Position numbers and translations under genes: made by a program. A model generated the notes under the pieces. That model did not search any database. It saw only the letters and a list, made by a program, of their open reading frames with translations, and was not told the origin of the DNA. A DNA stretch of 11,592 nt from GCA-2733415 sp964608925 (lineage in GTDB: Bacteria; Bacteroidota; Bacteroidia; Flavobacteriales; Flavobacteriaceae). Each line of letters starts with the position of its first letter. The stretch's first letter is position 1. Where the stretch lies: contig CAZSQD010000056.1 in the NCBI GenBank assembly GCA_964608925.1, forward strand, positions 1 through 11,592. The letters run 5' to 3'. This document shows, piece after piece, positions 5,333 through 11,128 of this stretch.

Positions 5333-5635
5333 TTAAGCATGTGCTCTTTGTTTTTCTTTTCGTTTTTTCAAGAGCCTTTCTAATGAGTTTGAGGCTAAAT
5401 CCACCCCTTCTTCAAATGATCTGCATTCTTTTTTTACCACATAAGAGTCTCCTGGGACATTTAATTTTATTTCAAAAATTTTATTTTCCTTCTCACTTCT
5501 ATTCTCTACTTTTAAATATACGTCAGCATTAATGACTTTATCAAAAAAATGATCTAGCTTATCTAACTTCATTTGAATAAAATCTACGAGTTTTTTATCT
5601 GCTGAAAAATTTACAGATTGAGTGTTTACTTTCAT
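5333..5635 (-). CDS. hpf: Ribosome hibernation promoting factor, short form (HPF/RaiA/YfiA family)
   Basis: Proteins of this family bind the small subunit's tRNA/mRNA channel in stationary phase or stress and silence ribosomes. The 100-aa product fits the beta-alpha-beta-beta-beta-alpha domain: KVNTQSVNFSADKKLVDFI, DKLDHFFDKVINADVYLKV, FEIKLNVPGDSYVVKKE, then the long helix SFEEGVDLASNSLERLLKK and a basic tail KKRKEKQRAHA. There is no C-terminal dimerisation domain, so it is the short rather than the long form. The gene is 27 bp after xerC and should be co-transcribed with it. A terminator follows. The neighbouring tRNA-tuf and rpsU genes give a strong translation context. Whether it acts as HPF (dimerising) or YfiA (blocking) cannot be told. 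Confidence 0.88.
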   Translation of the reverse strand: MKVNTQSVNFSADKKLVDFIQMKLDKLDHFFDKVINADVYLKVENRSEKENKIFEIKLNVPGDSYVVKKECRSFEEGVDLASNSLERLLKKRKEKQRAHA

Positions 5636-5662
5636 AATGTAATCTGGTTTTTTGGTTGAACT

Positions 5663-6553
5663 TTAGTTTTTTCGATTTCGCGGATGTGAATTTTGGTATG
5701 CTTTTTTTAACTTTGCTATACTATTATGTGTATACACTTGAGTAGCTGTTAAACTAGTATGACCCAACAATTCTTTTACTGCATTTAAATCAGCTCCTTC
5801 ATTTAATAAGTGCGTTGCAAACGTATGACGTAATACATGCGGACTTTTCTTATGCTTTGAAGACGCTCTACTAAAGTACGAATTTATTACCCGATAGACA
5901 AGTGAATTATAAATTTTAACTCCTTTTTGGGTAATAAACACATTTTTTACATGCGCTCCTACTTTTTCTCTAAAAGTCAAATACGCTTTTAAACACACCA
6001 TTAAATTATCCGTCACCGGAATGATGCGCTCTTTATTTCTTTTACCTAATACTTTAATTGTTTTTTGCTGTAAATTAACATCCTGCAATTGCAACCCTAT
6101 TAATTCTGCTCTTCTAATTCCTGTTGCATAAAATAGTTCTATCATTAATTGATCTCGCCTTCCCTTAAACGTGGGTTCAAATTCCATTTGTGTAAGTACT
6201 ACGTTCATTTCTTTTTCTGAAAACGGAACTTGAATTTTTTTGGCTACTTTTAAGGCTTTATGCTTGAGTAATGGCGAAACTTTTATTTGTTCTGTTTTTA
6301 ATAAAAACTTATAATAACTTTTTAAAGAAGCCATTTTACGATTAATGGTTTTATTTGCCACACCAGAATCTAAAAGAAAGACTATCCAATTTCTTATTTG
6401 CACATATTTACATTCCTTTATATATAAAATGTCATTTTCCGAAGCACAATAAACTGCAAAGCTTTCTAAATCTCTTTGATATGCTAATACGGTATGTGGA
6501 GAATAATTTTTCTCTAAGGTCAAATAATCTATATAGGAGGTAAATTGTGACAA
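5663..6553 (-). CDS. xerC: Site-specific tyrosine recombinase, XerC type
   Basis: This is a tyrosine recombinase expected to resolve chromosome dimers at dif together with a XerD partner. The 296-aa product has an N-terminal SAM-like core-binding domain (about 1-90; LEKNYSPHTVLAYQRDL). The catalytic domain shows R147 (ATGIRRAEL), K171 (VLGKRNKER), H239 and R242 (HVLRH), H265 (LGHTSL) and nucleophile Y274 (TQVYTH), so all six residues are present. Length and chromosomal context (rpsU before, hpf after) favour the housekeeping Xer over a phage integrase. The best start is TTG at 6553: it gives the usual N-terminus, and no in-frame ATG occurs between it and the upstream stop near 6599. XerC versus XerD is not settled by sequence alone. 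Confidence 0.87.
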   Translation of the reverse strand: MSQFTSYIDYLTLEKNYSPHTVLAYQRDLESFAVYCASENDILYIKECKYVQIRNWIVFLLDSGVANKTINRKMASLKSYYKFLLKTEQIKVSPLLKHKALKVAKKIQVPFSEKEMNVVLTQMEFEPTFKGRRDQLMIELFYATGIRRAELIGLQLQDVNLQQKTIKVLGKRNKERIIPVTDNLMVCLKAYLTFREKVGAHVKNVFITQKGVKIYNSLVYRVINSYFSRASSKHKKSPHVLRHTFATHLLNEGADLNAVKELLGHTSLTATQVYTHNSIAKLKKAYQNSHPRNRKN

Positions 6554-6570
6554 CTTATAATTCTTTAGCT

Positions 6571-6578
6571 CAAAGGTA
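6571..6578 (-). promoter_or_regulatory. Possible promoter -7 element of xerC-hpf
   Basis: TACCTTTG on the transcribed strand matches TAnnTTTG, 17 bp before the xerC TTG start and after the rpsU terminator. No TTG is found 17-23 bp upstream; the nearest is a CTG at 21 bp. The position is right for a separate xerC-hpf transcript, but the -33 side is weak and the 5' leader would be only about 12-14 nt. Confidence 0.4.
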
Positions 6579-6642
6579 GGTATTATATTGTAAAGTTTTC
6601 AGTAAATAGTTTTCAGCTACAGTAACCTGAATATCAAAAACT

Positions 6643-6682
6643 ATGTAAAAAAAGAAAACCCGATATTTTCATATCGGGTTTT
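6643..6682 (-). terminator. Intrinsic terminator after rpsU
   Basis: A 12-bp perfect stem pairs 6655-6666 with 6671-6682, core ACCCGATAT/ATATCGGGT, around a 4-base loop. On the transcribed strand it is followed by C and a run of T (6653-6647 region). It begins 8 bp after the rpsU stop codon. It also has a T-run on the other strand, so it could work in both directions. It separates rpsU from xerC. Confidence 0.88.
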
Positions 6683-6690
6683 TTTATTCT

Positions 6691-6885
6691 TTATACTTCT
6701 TCTTGATCTCTTAAGTTTTGAATATAAGCTGCTTTTTGCATCTTTACTCTATTCTTAGCAGAAGGTTTTGCGAAATATCTATTCTCACGTAAGGCATTCT
6801 TGTTACCTGTGCGTTGGAACTTTCTTTTGTAGCGCTTTAAAGCTCTATCTATATTTTCTCCGTCTTTAATTGGTATAATTAACAT
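6691..6885 (-). CDS. rpsU: 30S ribosomal protein S21 (bS21)
   Basis: bS21 sits on the platform of the small subunit by the 3' end of 16S rRNA. The 64-aa product is typical: MLIIPIKDGENIDRALKRYK, then KFQRTGNKNALRENRYFAKPS and a basic C-terminal helix. In Bacteroidota ribosomes bS21, with bS6 and bS18, holds the anti-Shine-Dalgarno in a pocket, which explains why most mRNAs in this phylum lack a Shine-Dalgarno. Flavobacterial rpsU mRNAs are a described exception and this copy has a perfect AGGAGG 9 nt before its ATG. The gene stands alone, with its own promoter (6921-6950) and terminator. It is not linked to dnaG or rpoD as in E. coli. Confidence 0.97.
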   Translation of the reverse strand: MLIIPIKDGENIDRALKRYKRKFQRTGNKNALRENRYFAKPSAKNRVKMQKAAYIQNLRDQEEV

Positions 6886-6894
6886 AAGTTTTAA

Positions 6895-6900
6895 CCTCCT
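6895..6900 (-). promoter_or_regulatory. Strong Shine-Dalgarno of rpsU
   Basis: AGGAGG, extended to AGGAGGT, is complementary to the 16S 3' end and lies 9 nt upstream of the rpsU ATG. None of the other gene starts in this window has anything close. In Flavobacteriales this is proposed to sense ribosomes that lack bS21 and so have a free anti-Shine-Dalgarno, giving autoregulation of rpsU. Confidence 0.92.
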
Positions 6901-6920
6901 CTCTTTTAGCGTTCAGTTTG

Positions 6921-6950
6921 CAAATATATAAACAATTTACATATTGACAA
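6921..6950 (-). promoter_or_regulatory. Promoter of rpsU
   Basis: The -7 element TATATTTG (6928-6921) matches TAnnTTTG and a TTG (6950-6948) lies exactly 19 bp upstream, the same geometry as the tRNA-operon promoter. Transcription should start near 6917, giving a leader of about 32 nt that contains the Shine-Dalgarno. Confidence 0.75.
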
Positions 6951-6990
6951 TTTTAATTGCTTTTTTATTTACACTTTATTTTAGTATTCC

Positions 6991-7027
6991 CATCTCTCCC
7001 CAACTCTTTTCCTAAAAAGAGGGAACT
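6991..7027. repeat. REP-like intergenic repeat, copy 1 (diverged)
   Basis: This 37-bp unit aligns without gaps to 7244-7280 with 26 of 37 identical bases, both ending in GAGGGAACT. It contains a hairpin CTCTTTT (7004-7010)/AAAAGAG (7015-7021) with a 4-base loop. The pattern of a pyrimidine-rich arm, short loop and GAGGGAAC resembles dispersed extragenic repeats found in many bacterial genomes. Genome-wide copy number cannot be judged here. Confidence 0.5.
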
Positions 7028-7082
7028 TAAAGGTTATTTTTACACTACATTAAAAGTTACTACTCAAATTTCAAGCCCACCA

Positions 7083-7110
7083 TACGTAGTAGTTACTTGT
7101 GTGATTTCTC
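7083..7110. repeat. Direct repeat unit A (28 bp)
   Basis: The unit TACGTAGTAGTTACTTG plus TGTGATTTCTC matches 7219-7246 at 23 of 28 positions, 136 bp away. In this copy it is followed by a segment with ATTCGGAATGAC. Such GTGATTTCTC...GAATGAC strings resemble short dispersed repeats of Bacteroidota intergenic DNA. No coding potential is visible. Confidence 0.5.
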
Positions 7111-7150
7111 ATTATTATTCGGAATGACTCCCCTTCTATAAGTAGCAATA

Positions 7151-7199
7151 CAAAAAAAGCTATGAATACACAAATATTGTTTATTTACGTATTCATAGC
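7151..7199 (-). terminator. Hairpin plus T-tract, probable terminator of the acyl-CoA dehydrogenase transcript
   Basis: Perfect 11-bp arms GCTATGAATAC (7159-7169) and GTATTCATAGC (7189-7199) enclose a 19-base loop that can itself form a small ACAA/TTGT stem. On the transcribed strand the stem is followed by seven T (7158-7152). It lies 88 bp beyond the acyl-CoA dehydrogenase stop with no gene between, so it probably ends that transcript. The large loop is unusual; it could also be part of a mobile palindromic element. Confidence 0.6.
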
Positions 7200-7218
7200 A
7201 ATTATATTAAAGCTTATA

Positions 7219-7246
7219 TATGCAGTAGCTACTTTTGTGATTTCAC
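7219..7246. repeat. Direct repeat unit B (28 bp)
   Basis: This is the second copy of the unit at 7083-7110, with five differences. It overlaps the start of the second REP-like unit by three bases, so the two repeat types form a composite here but are separate around copy A. Confidence 0.5.
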
Positions 7247-7280
7247 CTCACCCTAGCCCTCTCCTCAAGGAGAGGGAACT
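7244..7280. repeat. REP-like intergenic repeat, copy 2
   Basis: The unit holds a perfect 8-bp hairpin CCCTCTCC (7257-7264)/GGAGAGGG (7269-7276) with loop TCAA, preceded by CACCTCACCCTAG. It begins 6 bp after the acyl-CoA dehydrogenase stop. Both strands lack a T-tract, so it is unlikely to terminate but could shield the mRNA 3' end. This type of string recurs in intergenic DNA of many bacteria. Confidence 0.55.
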
Positions 7281-7286
7281 CAGGTT

Positions 7287-8450
7287 TTACGTTGCTGGCT
7301 TATAGTTTTTCTTATCGACTACCATTTTTGAAATAATTTCTTTCAAAATTTCAGAAGTGCCGCCGCCTATTGGACCTAAACGACTATCACGTAATAAACG
7401 TGCCATTGGATATTCTTCCATATAACCGTAACCGCCTAATATTTGCAAGCATTCATAAATTACCTCATCTGCCATTTTGGTTGATGCCAATTTACTCATT
7501 GTTGCTTCTTTTACTACATACTCACCGTCATTTAAACGTTGTGCTACGGAGTAATTAAACTCTTTACAAATTTCCATTTGCGTTGCTGCATCTGCTATTT
7601 TATGACGCAACACTTGAAAACTATTTATACTTTTACCAAATGCTGTACGTTCCGCCATATAATCAATAGCGTAATCAATAGCATATTCTGCTCTTGCATG
7701 CGCATTAATTGCCATAATTAAACGCTCTAACGCAAAGTGTTGCATAATATATGGAAACCCTTGGTTTTCTTCTCCCATTAAATTACTTGCCGGTATTACT
7801 ACATTATCAAATGCAATTTCCGCTGTATCTGATGCTCTCCAACCTAACTTATCTAATTTTGTTGCACTTATACCTGGTGTATCTCTATCCATTACAAAAA
7901 TACTCATACCCTTCCCTCCTAGCTCAGGGGCTGTTTTAGCAGCTACAATTAAATAATCACTATATACACCATTGGTTATAAATGTTTTTGAACCGTTAAT
8001 TACATACGTATCTCCTTTTTTAACAGCCGTTGTACGCATACCTGCTACATCACTACCTCCAAAAGGCTCTGTAATACATAAACATCCAATTTTATCTCCT
8101 AAAGCACTTGGCGTTAGGTATTTTTCTTTAATTTCATGACTTGCTTCTTTATTTAAGTGTGTCATTGCTAAATATGCATGTGCCCACATATTTGCTGCAA
8201 ATCCTGCTGAATTTATTTTTTGCATTTCTTCCAACCAAATAACCGTGTAAAACAAATCAAGGTTTAACCCTCCGTATTCTTCTGGAGTTGATAATCCAAA
8301 ATAACCCATGTCGCCAAATTTTTTCCAAATAAAACGTTCAACAGTTCCTGTTTTTTCCCATTTATCAATATGTGGTACTACTTCTTTTTTTAAAAAATCT
8401 TGAAGACTGCTTCTAAACATCTCATGCTCTTCTGTAAAATATCTGCTCAT
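7287..8450 (-). CDS. Acyl-CoA dehydrogenase, long-chain/isovaleryl-type active site
   Basis: This is an FAD-dependent acyl-CoA dehydrogenase that oxidises an acyl-CoA to the trans-2-enoyl-CoA and passes electrons to ETF, a cytoplasmic step of fatty-acid or branched-chain amino-acid breakdown. The 387-aa product has the N-terminal helical domain, the beta domain with CLCITEPFGGSDVAGMRTTA (about 124-142) and GSKTFITNG (153-161), and a C-terminal domain with LGGYGYMEEYPMARLLRDSR. The usual catalytic Glu of the YEGT motif is absent: residues 361-367 read IGGGTSE. A Glu at 242 (FALERLIMA) is in the place used by long-chain and isovaleryl enzymes. Chain-length specificity cannot be assigned. A weak TTG-N23-TAGTTTTC just upstream may be its promoter; otherwise it may be read through from the gene before, 69 bp away. 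Confidence 0.92.
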   Translation of the reverse strand: MSRYFTEEHEMFRSSLQDFLKKEVVPHIDKWEKTGTVERFIWKKFGDMGYFGLSTPEEYGGLNLDLFYTVIWLEEMQKINSAGFAANMWAHAYLAMTHLNKEASHEIKEKYLTPSALGDKIGCLCITEPFGGSDVAGMRTTAVKKGDTYVINGSKTFITNGVYSDYLIVAAKTAPELGGKGMSIFVMDRDTPGISATKLDKLGWRASDTAEIAFDNVVIPASNLMGEENQGFPYIMQHFALERLIMAINAHARAEYAIDYAIDYMAERTAFGKSINSFQVLRHKIADAATQMEICKEFNYSVAQRLNDGEYVVKEATMSKLASTKMADEVIYECLQILGGYGYMEEYPMARLLRDSRLGPIGGGTSEILKEIISKMVVDKKNYKPAT

Positions 8451-8519
8451 TTTTATTCTTTTTTTTGTTTTTCTTTCACTTCAATAAAAGAAAACTATTA
8501 GGTTAAAACTTTAACTGTA

Positions 8520-9374
8520 TCAATTAACAGTAAAGTAAATTTGTATGCGTTCGTATTTATCTGAAGGGAAATTTTTAACAAATTTTAATTCAGAAACTTT
8601 TGAGAATCCATCACGTAACGTACGTTCTTCAACAATGTTACTTGCCAAATATTCATTTATATAGGCGTTTTTTGATAATTCTTCAACGTTTGCTAAATTA
8701 AGATTAATTTTTTGAATATTTGGAATTATTTTTAGGCGAAATTTCGCTTTTATTTTACCAATATCACCTGCTGTAATTTGATACACATCTTGCAACTGAT
8801 TAAAATTTTGAAAACCACCCAAATCTTCCCTAAAATTAATAATTCGATAACAAACCTTATAGTTAATTTTTGTTTGCTTTAAAATATCTTTTGCTGTCGT
8901 TTTGTTTAATTCTTTTTGATAAGCAGTGCTGTATTTTTTATAAGAGGATTTTTTATCAGTCACCCAATCTGGAAATTTAAATTTTGTTGCTAAAATTTTC
9001 AATAAAGAATCTGACACTTGTGTTACCTGCTGAAACTCTTTTGCTGAGTTTACATACTTATTGGTTTTCCTAAACGCATGCAACCTATCTATTTCTACTT
9101 CAGACATTCCTAATGTATACCCCTTATAATCGGTTATAAAATTGGGGTTGTACGGATGGATTTCATATTTTTTATTTTTCCGAACCAGCACTAAGCTATC
9201 TACTTCCTTTTGAAAAATAGTAATTTTATATTCTTCAGCAATACTGATTTTTTCATCGGTTTTAAAATCAACAAAAAAATAGATACACTGTAACACTATA
9301 ATCAATAGTAACAATGCAAAAATCCCACTACGTTGTTGTTTTGTAAACACGAAGTGGGATTTGATATTTTTCAT
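8520..9374 (-). CDS. Membrane-anchored helix-hairpin-helix (ComEA-like) protein
   Basis: The 284-aa product has a short basic N-terminus, one hydrophobic segment at about residues 17-35 (GIFALLLLIIVLQCIYFF), and a soluble part outside the membrane if positive-inside holds. Three related repeats follow, at about 77-134, 155-212 and 223-282. Each has a helix-hairpin-helix pattern such as YRIINFREDLGGFQNFNQL or INLNLANVEELSKNAY, and the last resembles the ComEA unit (INLNTA.EEL). The GxG hairpin glycines are mostly missing, so DNA binding is uncertain. Proteins like this are common in Flavobacteriia, generally of unknown function; DNA uptake or a structural role is possible. It is 14 bp after the symporter gene. 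A perfect hairpin lies in codons 5-18. Confidence 0.75.
   Translation of the reverse strand: MKNIKSHFVFTKQQRSGIFALLLLIIVLQCIYFFVDFKTDEKISIAEEYKITIFQKEVDSLVLVRKNKKYEIHPYNPNFITDYKGYTLGMSEVEIDRLHAFRKTNKYVNSAKEFQQVTQVSDSLLKILATKFKFPDWVTDKKSSYKKYSTAYQKELNKTTAKDILKQTKINYKVCYRIINFREDLGGFQNFNQLQDVYQITAGDIGKIKAKFRLKIIPNIQKINLNLANVEELSKNAYINEYLASNIVEERTLRDGFSKVSELKFVKNFPSDKYERIQIYFTVN
9320..9362 (-). promoter_or_regulatory. Hairpin inside the first codons of the helix-hairpin-helix gene
   Basis: On the transcribed strand AAATCCCACT (9362-9353) pairs perfectly over 10 bp with AGTGGGATTT (9329-9320), loop 23 bases, followed by TTG. It covers codons 5 to about 19 and has a short T-run after the stem, so it resembles an attenuator or a translation-limiting structure. 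It would lower output of this gene relative to the symporter. This is inferred; the amino-acid sequence could place the arms by chance. Confidence 0.4.
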
Positions 9375-9388
9375 AAAACGAATTACTA

Positions 9389-11011
9389 TTAGCTATTCTT
9401 AATTTTAGCTTTATAGGTTTTTAATTCTTCTCTAACTTTAGACGATAATAAAATTAACCCAATAACATTAGGGAATACCATTGCAAAAATCATAGCATCA
9501 GAAAAGTCAATTACAGCTCCTAAACTAATTGATGCTCCTACAACAACAAAAAACAAGAACAATACTTTATATACAATATCTGCTACTTTTCCTTTTCCGA
9601 ATAAAAACTTCCAAGCTTGCAACCCGTAATAAGACCAAGATAACATGGTTGAAATTGCGAACAACACAACTGCTATTGTTAATATCCAAGAGAATCCTGG
9701 TATTGCGGAATCAAAAGCAAGTGATGTTAAATCTACTCCTCCTAAATGCTCACCTGTTCCGTTCATGATTACATTTTTACTAGCGTCTAAATTACCGTAG
9801 TTAAATAATCCCGATTTTAAGTTGGTTACAATTAATACTAAAGCTGTCATTGTACAAATGATTACCGTATCAATAAACGGCTCTAATAAAGCTACTATAC
9901 CTTCAGATGCTGGGTATTTTGTTTTTACTGCTGAATGTGCAATTGCGGCAGAACCTACACCTGCTTCATTAGAAAATGCTGCACGTTGAAAACCAACAAT
10001 TAACACACCTACAAAACCACCTAAACCTGCTTCAGGAGTAAATGCTCCATTAAATATCATTGCAAAAGCTTCTGGAATCAAACTAAAGTTCATTCCTAAA
10101 ATAATTAAAGCTGCACCTACATAAATGATTGCCATAAATGGAATTACTTTTTCAGTAACTTGCCCAATACGCTTGATACCTCCAATAATAACAATACCTA
10201 CAATTACTGCCATTCCGATACCGAAAAAGAATCCTGCCGATCCACTTTCAATTCCAAAACGTTGCACTAACTGTGCTGCTGCTTGATTGGCTTGAAACAT
10301 GTTACCACCTCCAAAAGAACCACCAACACACATAATGGCAAAAAATATGGCTAAAACTTTACCTAGTCCTGCCATTCCTTTTTCTGCTAATCCAGTTTTC
10401 AGGTAATACATTGGCCCTCCATGAACGGTACCATCTTCCGTAACTTCTCTATATTTTACACCTAATGTACATTCTACAAATTTAGATGCCATACCTAATA
10501 ATCCTGCAAGAACCATCCAAAAAGTTGCTCCAGGACCACCAATTGCAATTGCAACGGCCACCCCAGCAATGTTTCCTAAACCTACTGTTGCAGATAATGC
10601 TGCTGTTAACGCTTGAAAGTGAGAAACCTCTCCTTCTGCATCTTCTACTGCAATAGTTTCAAATATATCTCCTCCAGGAGTAGAATCTCCTTCTGCGGGG
10701 TCTGATGTATGGTGATCTATTTCATCATAATCTCCTCTTACTACTTTAACTGCTGTACCTATTAACGTAAAATTTGCAAATTTAAAATAGAAGGTAAAAA
10801 ATAATGCTCCTAAAATTAATATAATTAAAACTAATGGCACGGAGTGTGACCCTAAAGGGATTTCAAAAAAGACAACACTTCCTACTGCATCTGCAATAGG
10901 TTTAAATGCTGCATCAATTTTTTGATCAATGGTTAATTCTTTTACAGTTTCCTGTGCGAATGTTAAAAACGGTAGTATTGTAAATAACAGCGTTGTTAGT
11001 TTTTTATTCAT
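9389..11011 (-). CDS. Alanine/glycine:cation symporter family protein (AGCS)
   Basis: This is an inner-membrane Na+- or H+-coupled importer of alanine or glycine. The 540-aa product carries the family blocks SATVGLGNIAGVA (140-152), GGPMYY (198-203), SFGGGNMFQANQ (232-243) and RAAFSNEAGVGSA (343-355), and about ten or more hydrophobic segments. It is longer than typical members (about 440-490 aa) for two reasons. The N-terminus looks like a cleavable signal peptide (LLFTILPFLTFAQE, predicted cut after A19), followed by about 30 polar residues. An acidic stretch at 93-128 is inserted between the first membrane segment and the core. Three 10-bp repeats abut the start codon. The exact substrate is not deducible. 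It probably heads an operon with the helix-hairpin-helix gene. Confidence 0.92.
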   Translation of the reverse strand: MNKKLTTLLFTILPFLTFAQETVKELTIDQKIDAAFKPIADAVGSVVFFEIPLGSHSVPLVLIILILGALFFTFYFKFANFTLIGTAVKVVRGDYDEIDHHTSDPAEGDSTPGGDIFETIAVEDAEGEVSHFQALTAALSATVGLGNIAGVAVAIAIGGPGATFWMVLAGLLGMASKFVECTLGVKYREVTEDGTVHGGPMYYLKTGLAEKGMAGLGKVLAIFFAIMCVGGSFGGGNMFQANQAAAQLVQRFGIESGSAGFFFGIGMAVIVGIVIIGGIKRIGQVTEKVIPFMAIIYVGAALIILGMNFSLIPEAFAMIFNGAFTPEAGLGGFVGVLIVGFQRAAFSNEAGVGSAAIAHSAVKTKYPASEGIVALLEPFIDTVIICTMTALVLIVTNLKSGLFNYGNLDASKNVIMNGTGEHLGGVDLTSLAFDSAIPGFSWILTIAVVLFAISTMLSWSYYGLQAWKFLFGKGKVADIVYKVLFLFFVVVGASISLGAVIDFSDAMIFAMVFPNVIGLILLSSKVREELKTYKAKIKNS

Positions 11012-11040
11012 TTTGATTGTTTTTGATTGTTTTTGATTGT
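11011..11040 (-). repeat. Three perfect 10-bp tandem repeats at the symporter start codon
   Basis: The unit TTTTGATTGT (plus strand) occurs three times in a row, and the first base overlaps the last base of the ATG complement. On the mRNA this gives an A-rich, G-poor leader, ACAATCAAAA repeated, directly before the AUG. Bacteroidota start sites often rely on such unstructured A-rich leaders rather than a Shine-Dalgarno. Confidence 0.85.
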
Positions 11041-11128
11041 TTTAAATTTAAGTTAGGTTGTTTGGGTTAGCAATATGGCAAAAAAATAGCGGTTCTGGAA
11101 ATTTTTAGCGTTAAAACCACTTCGTTGT

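Noticed and set aside
6535..6540. AGGAGG on the plus strand, as a possible start of an antisense gene
   Set aside because: It lies inside the xerC coding region (Thr-Ser codons), and the plus-strand frame after it (ATTGTG) has no real open frame.
5663..6553. Tyrosine recombinase as the integrase of a genomic island next to tRNA genes
   Set aside because: All neighbours are core genes in a conserved order, there is no tRNA-end duplication, and the protein has Xer length and motifs.
6986..7286. CRISPR-like array or small gene in the rpsU-acyl-CoA dehydrogenase gap
   Set aside because: Only two diverged copies of each repeat are present, without regular spacers, and no open frame with a credible start is found.
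8502..8515. GTTAAA/TTTAAC palindrome as terminator after the helix-hairpin-helix gene
   Set aside because: The stem is only six A-T-dominated pairs with a 2-base loop and has no continuous T-tract after it.
11060..11100. TATTTTTTTG as a promoter for the symporter gene
   Set aside because: The spacing between TA and TTTG is two bases too long for TAnnTTTG, and no TTG is found upstream at the right distance.
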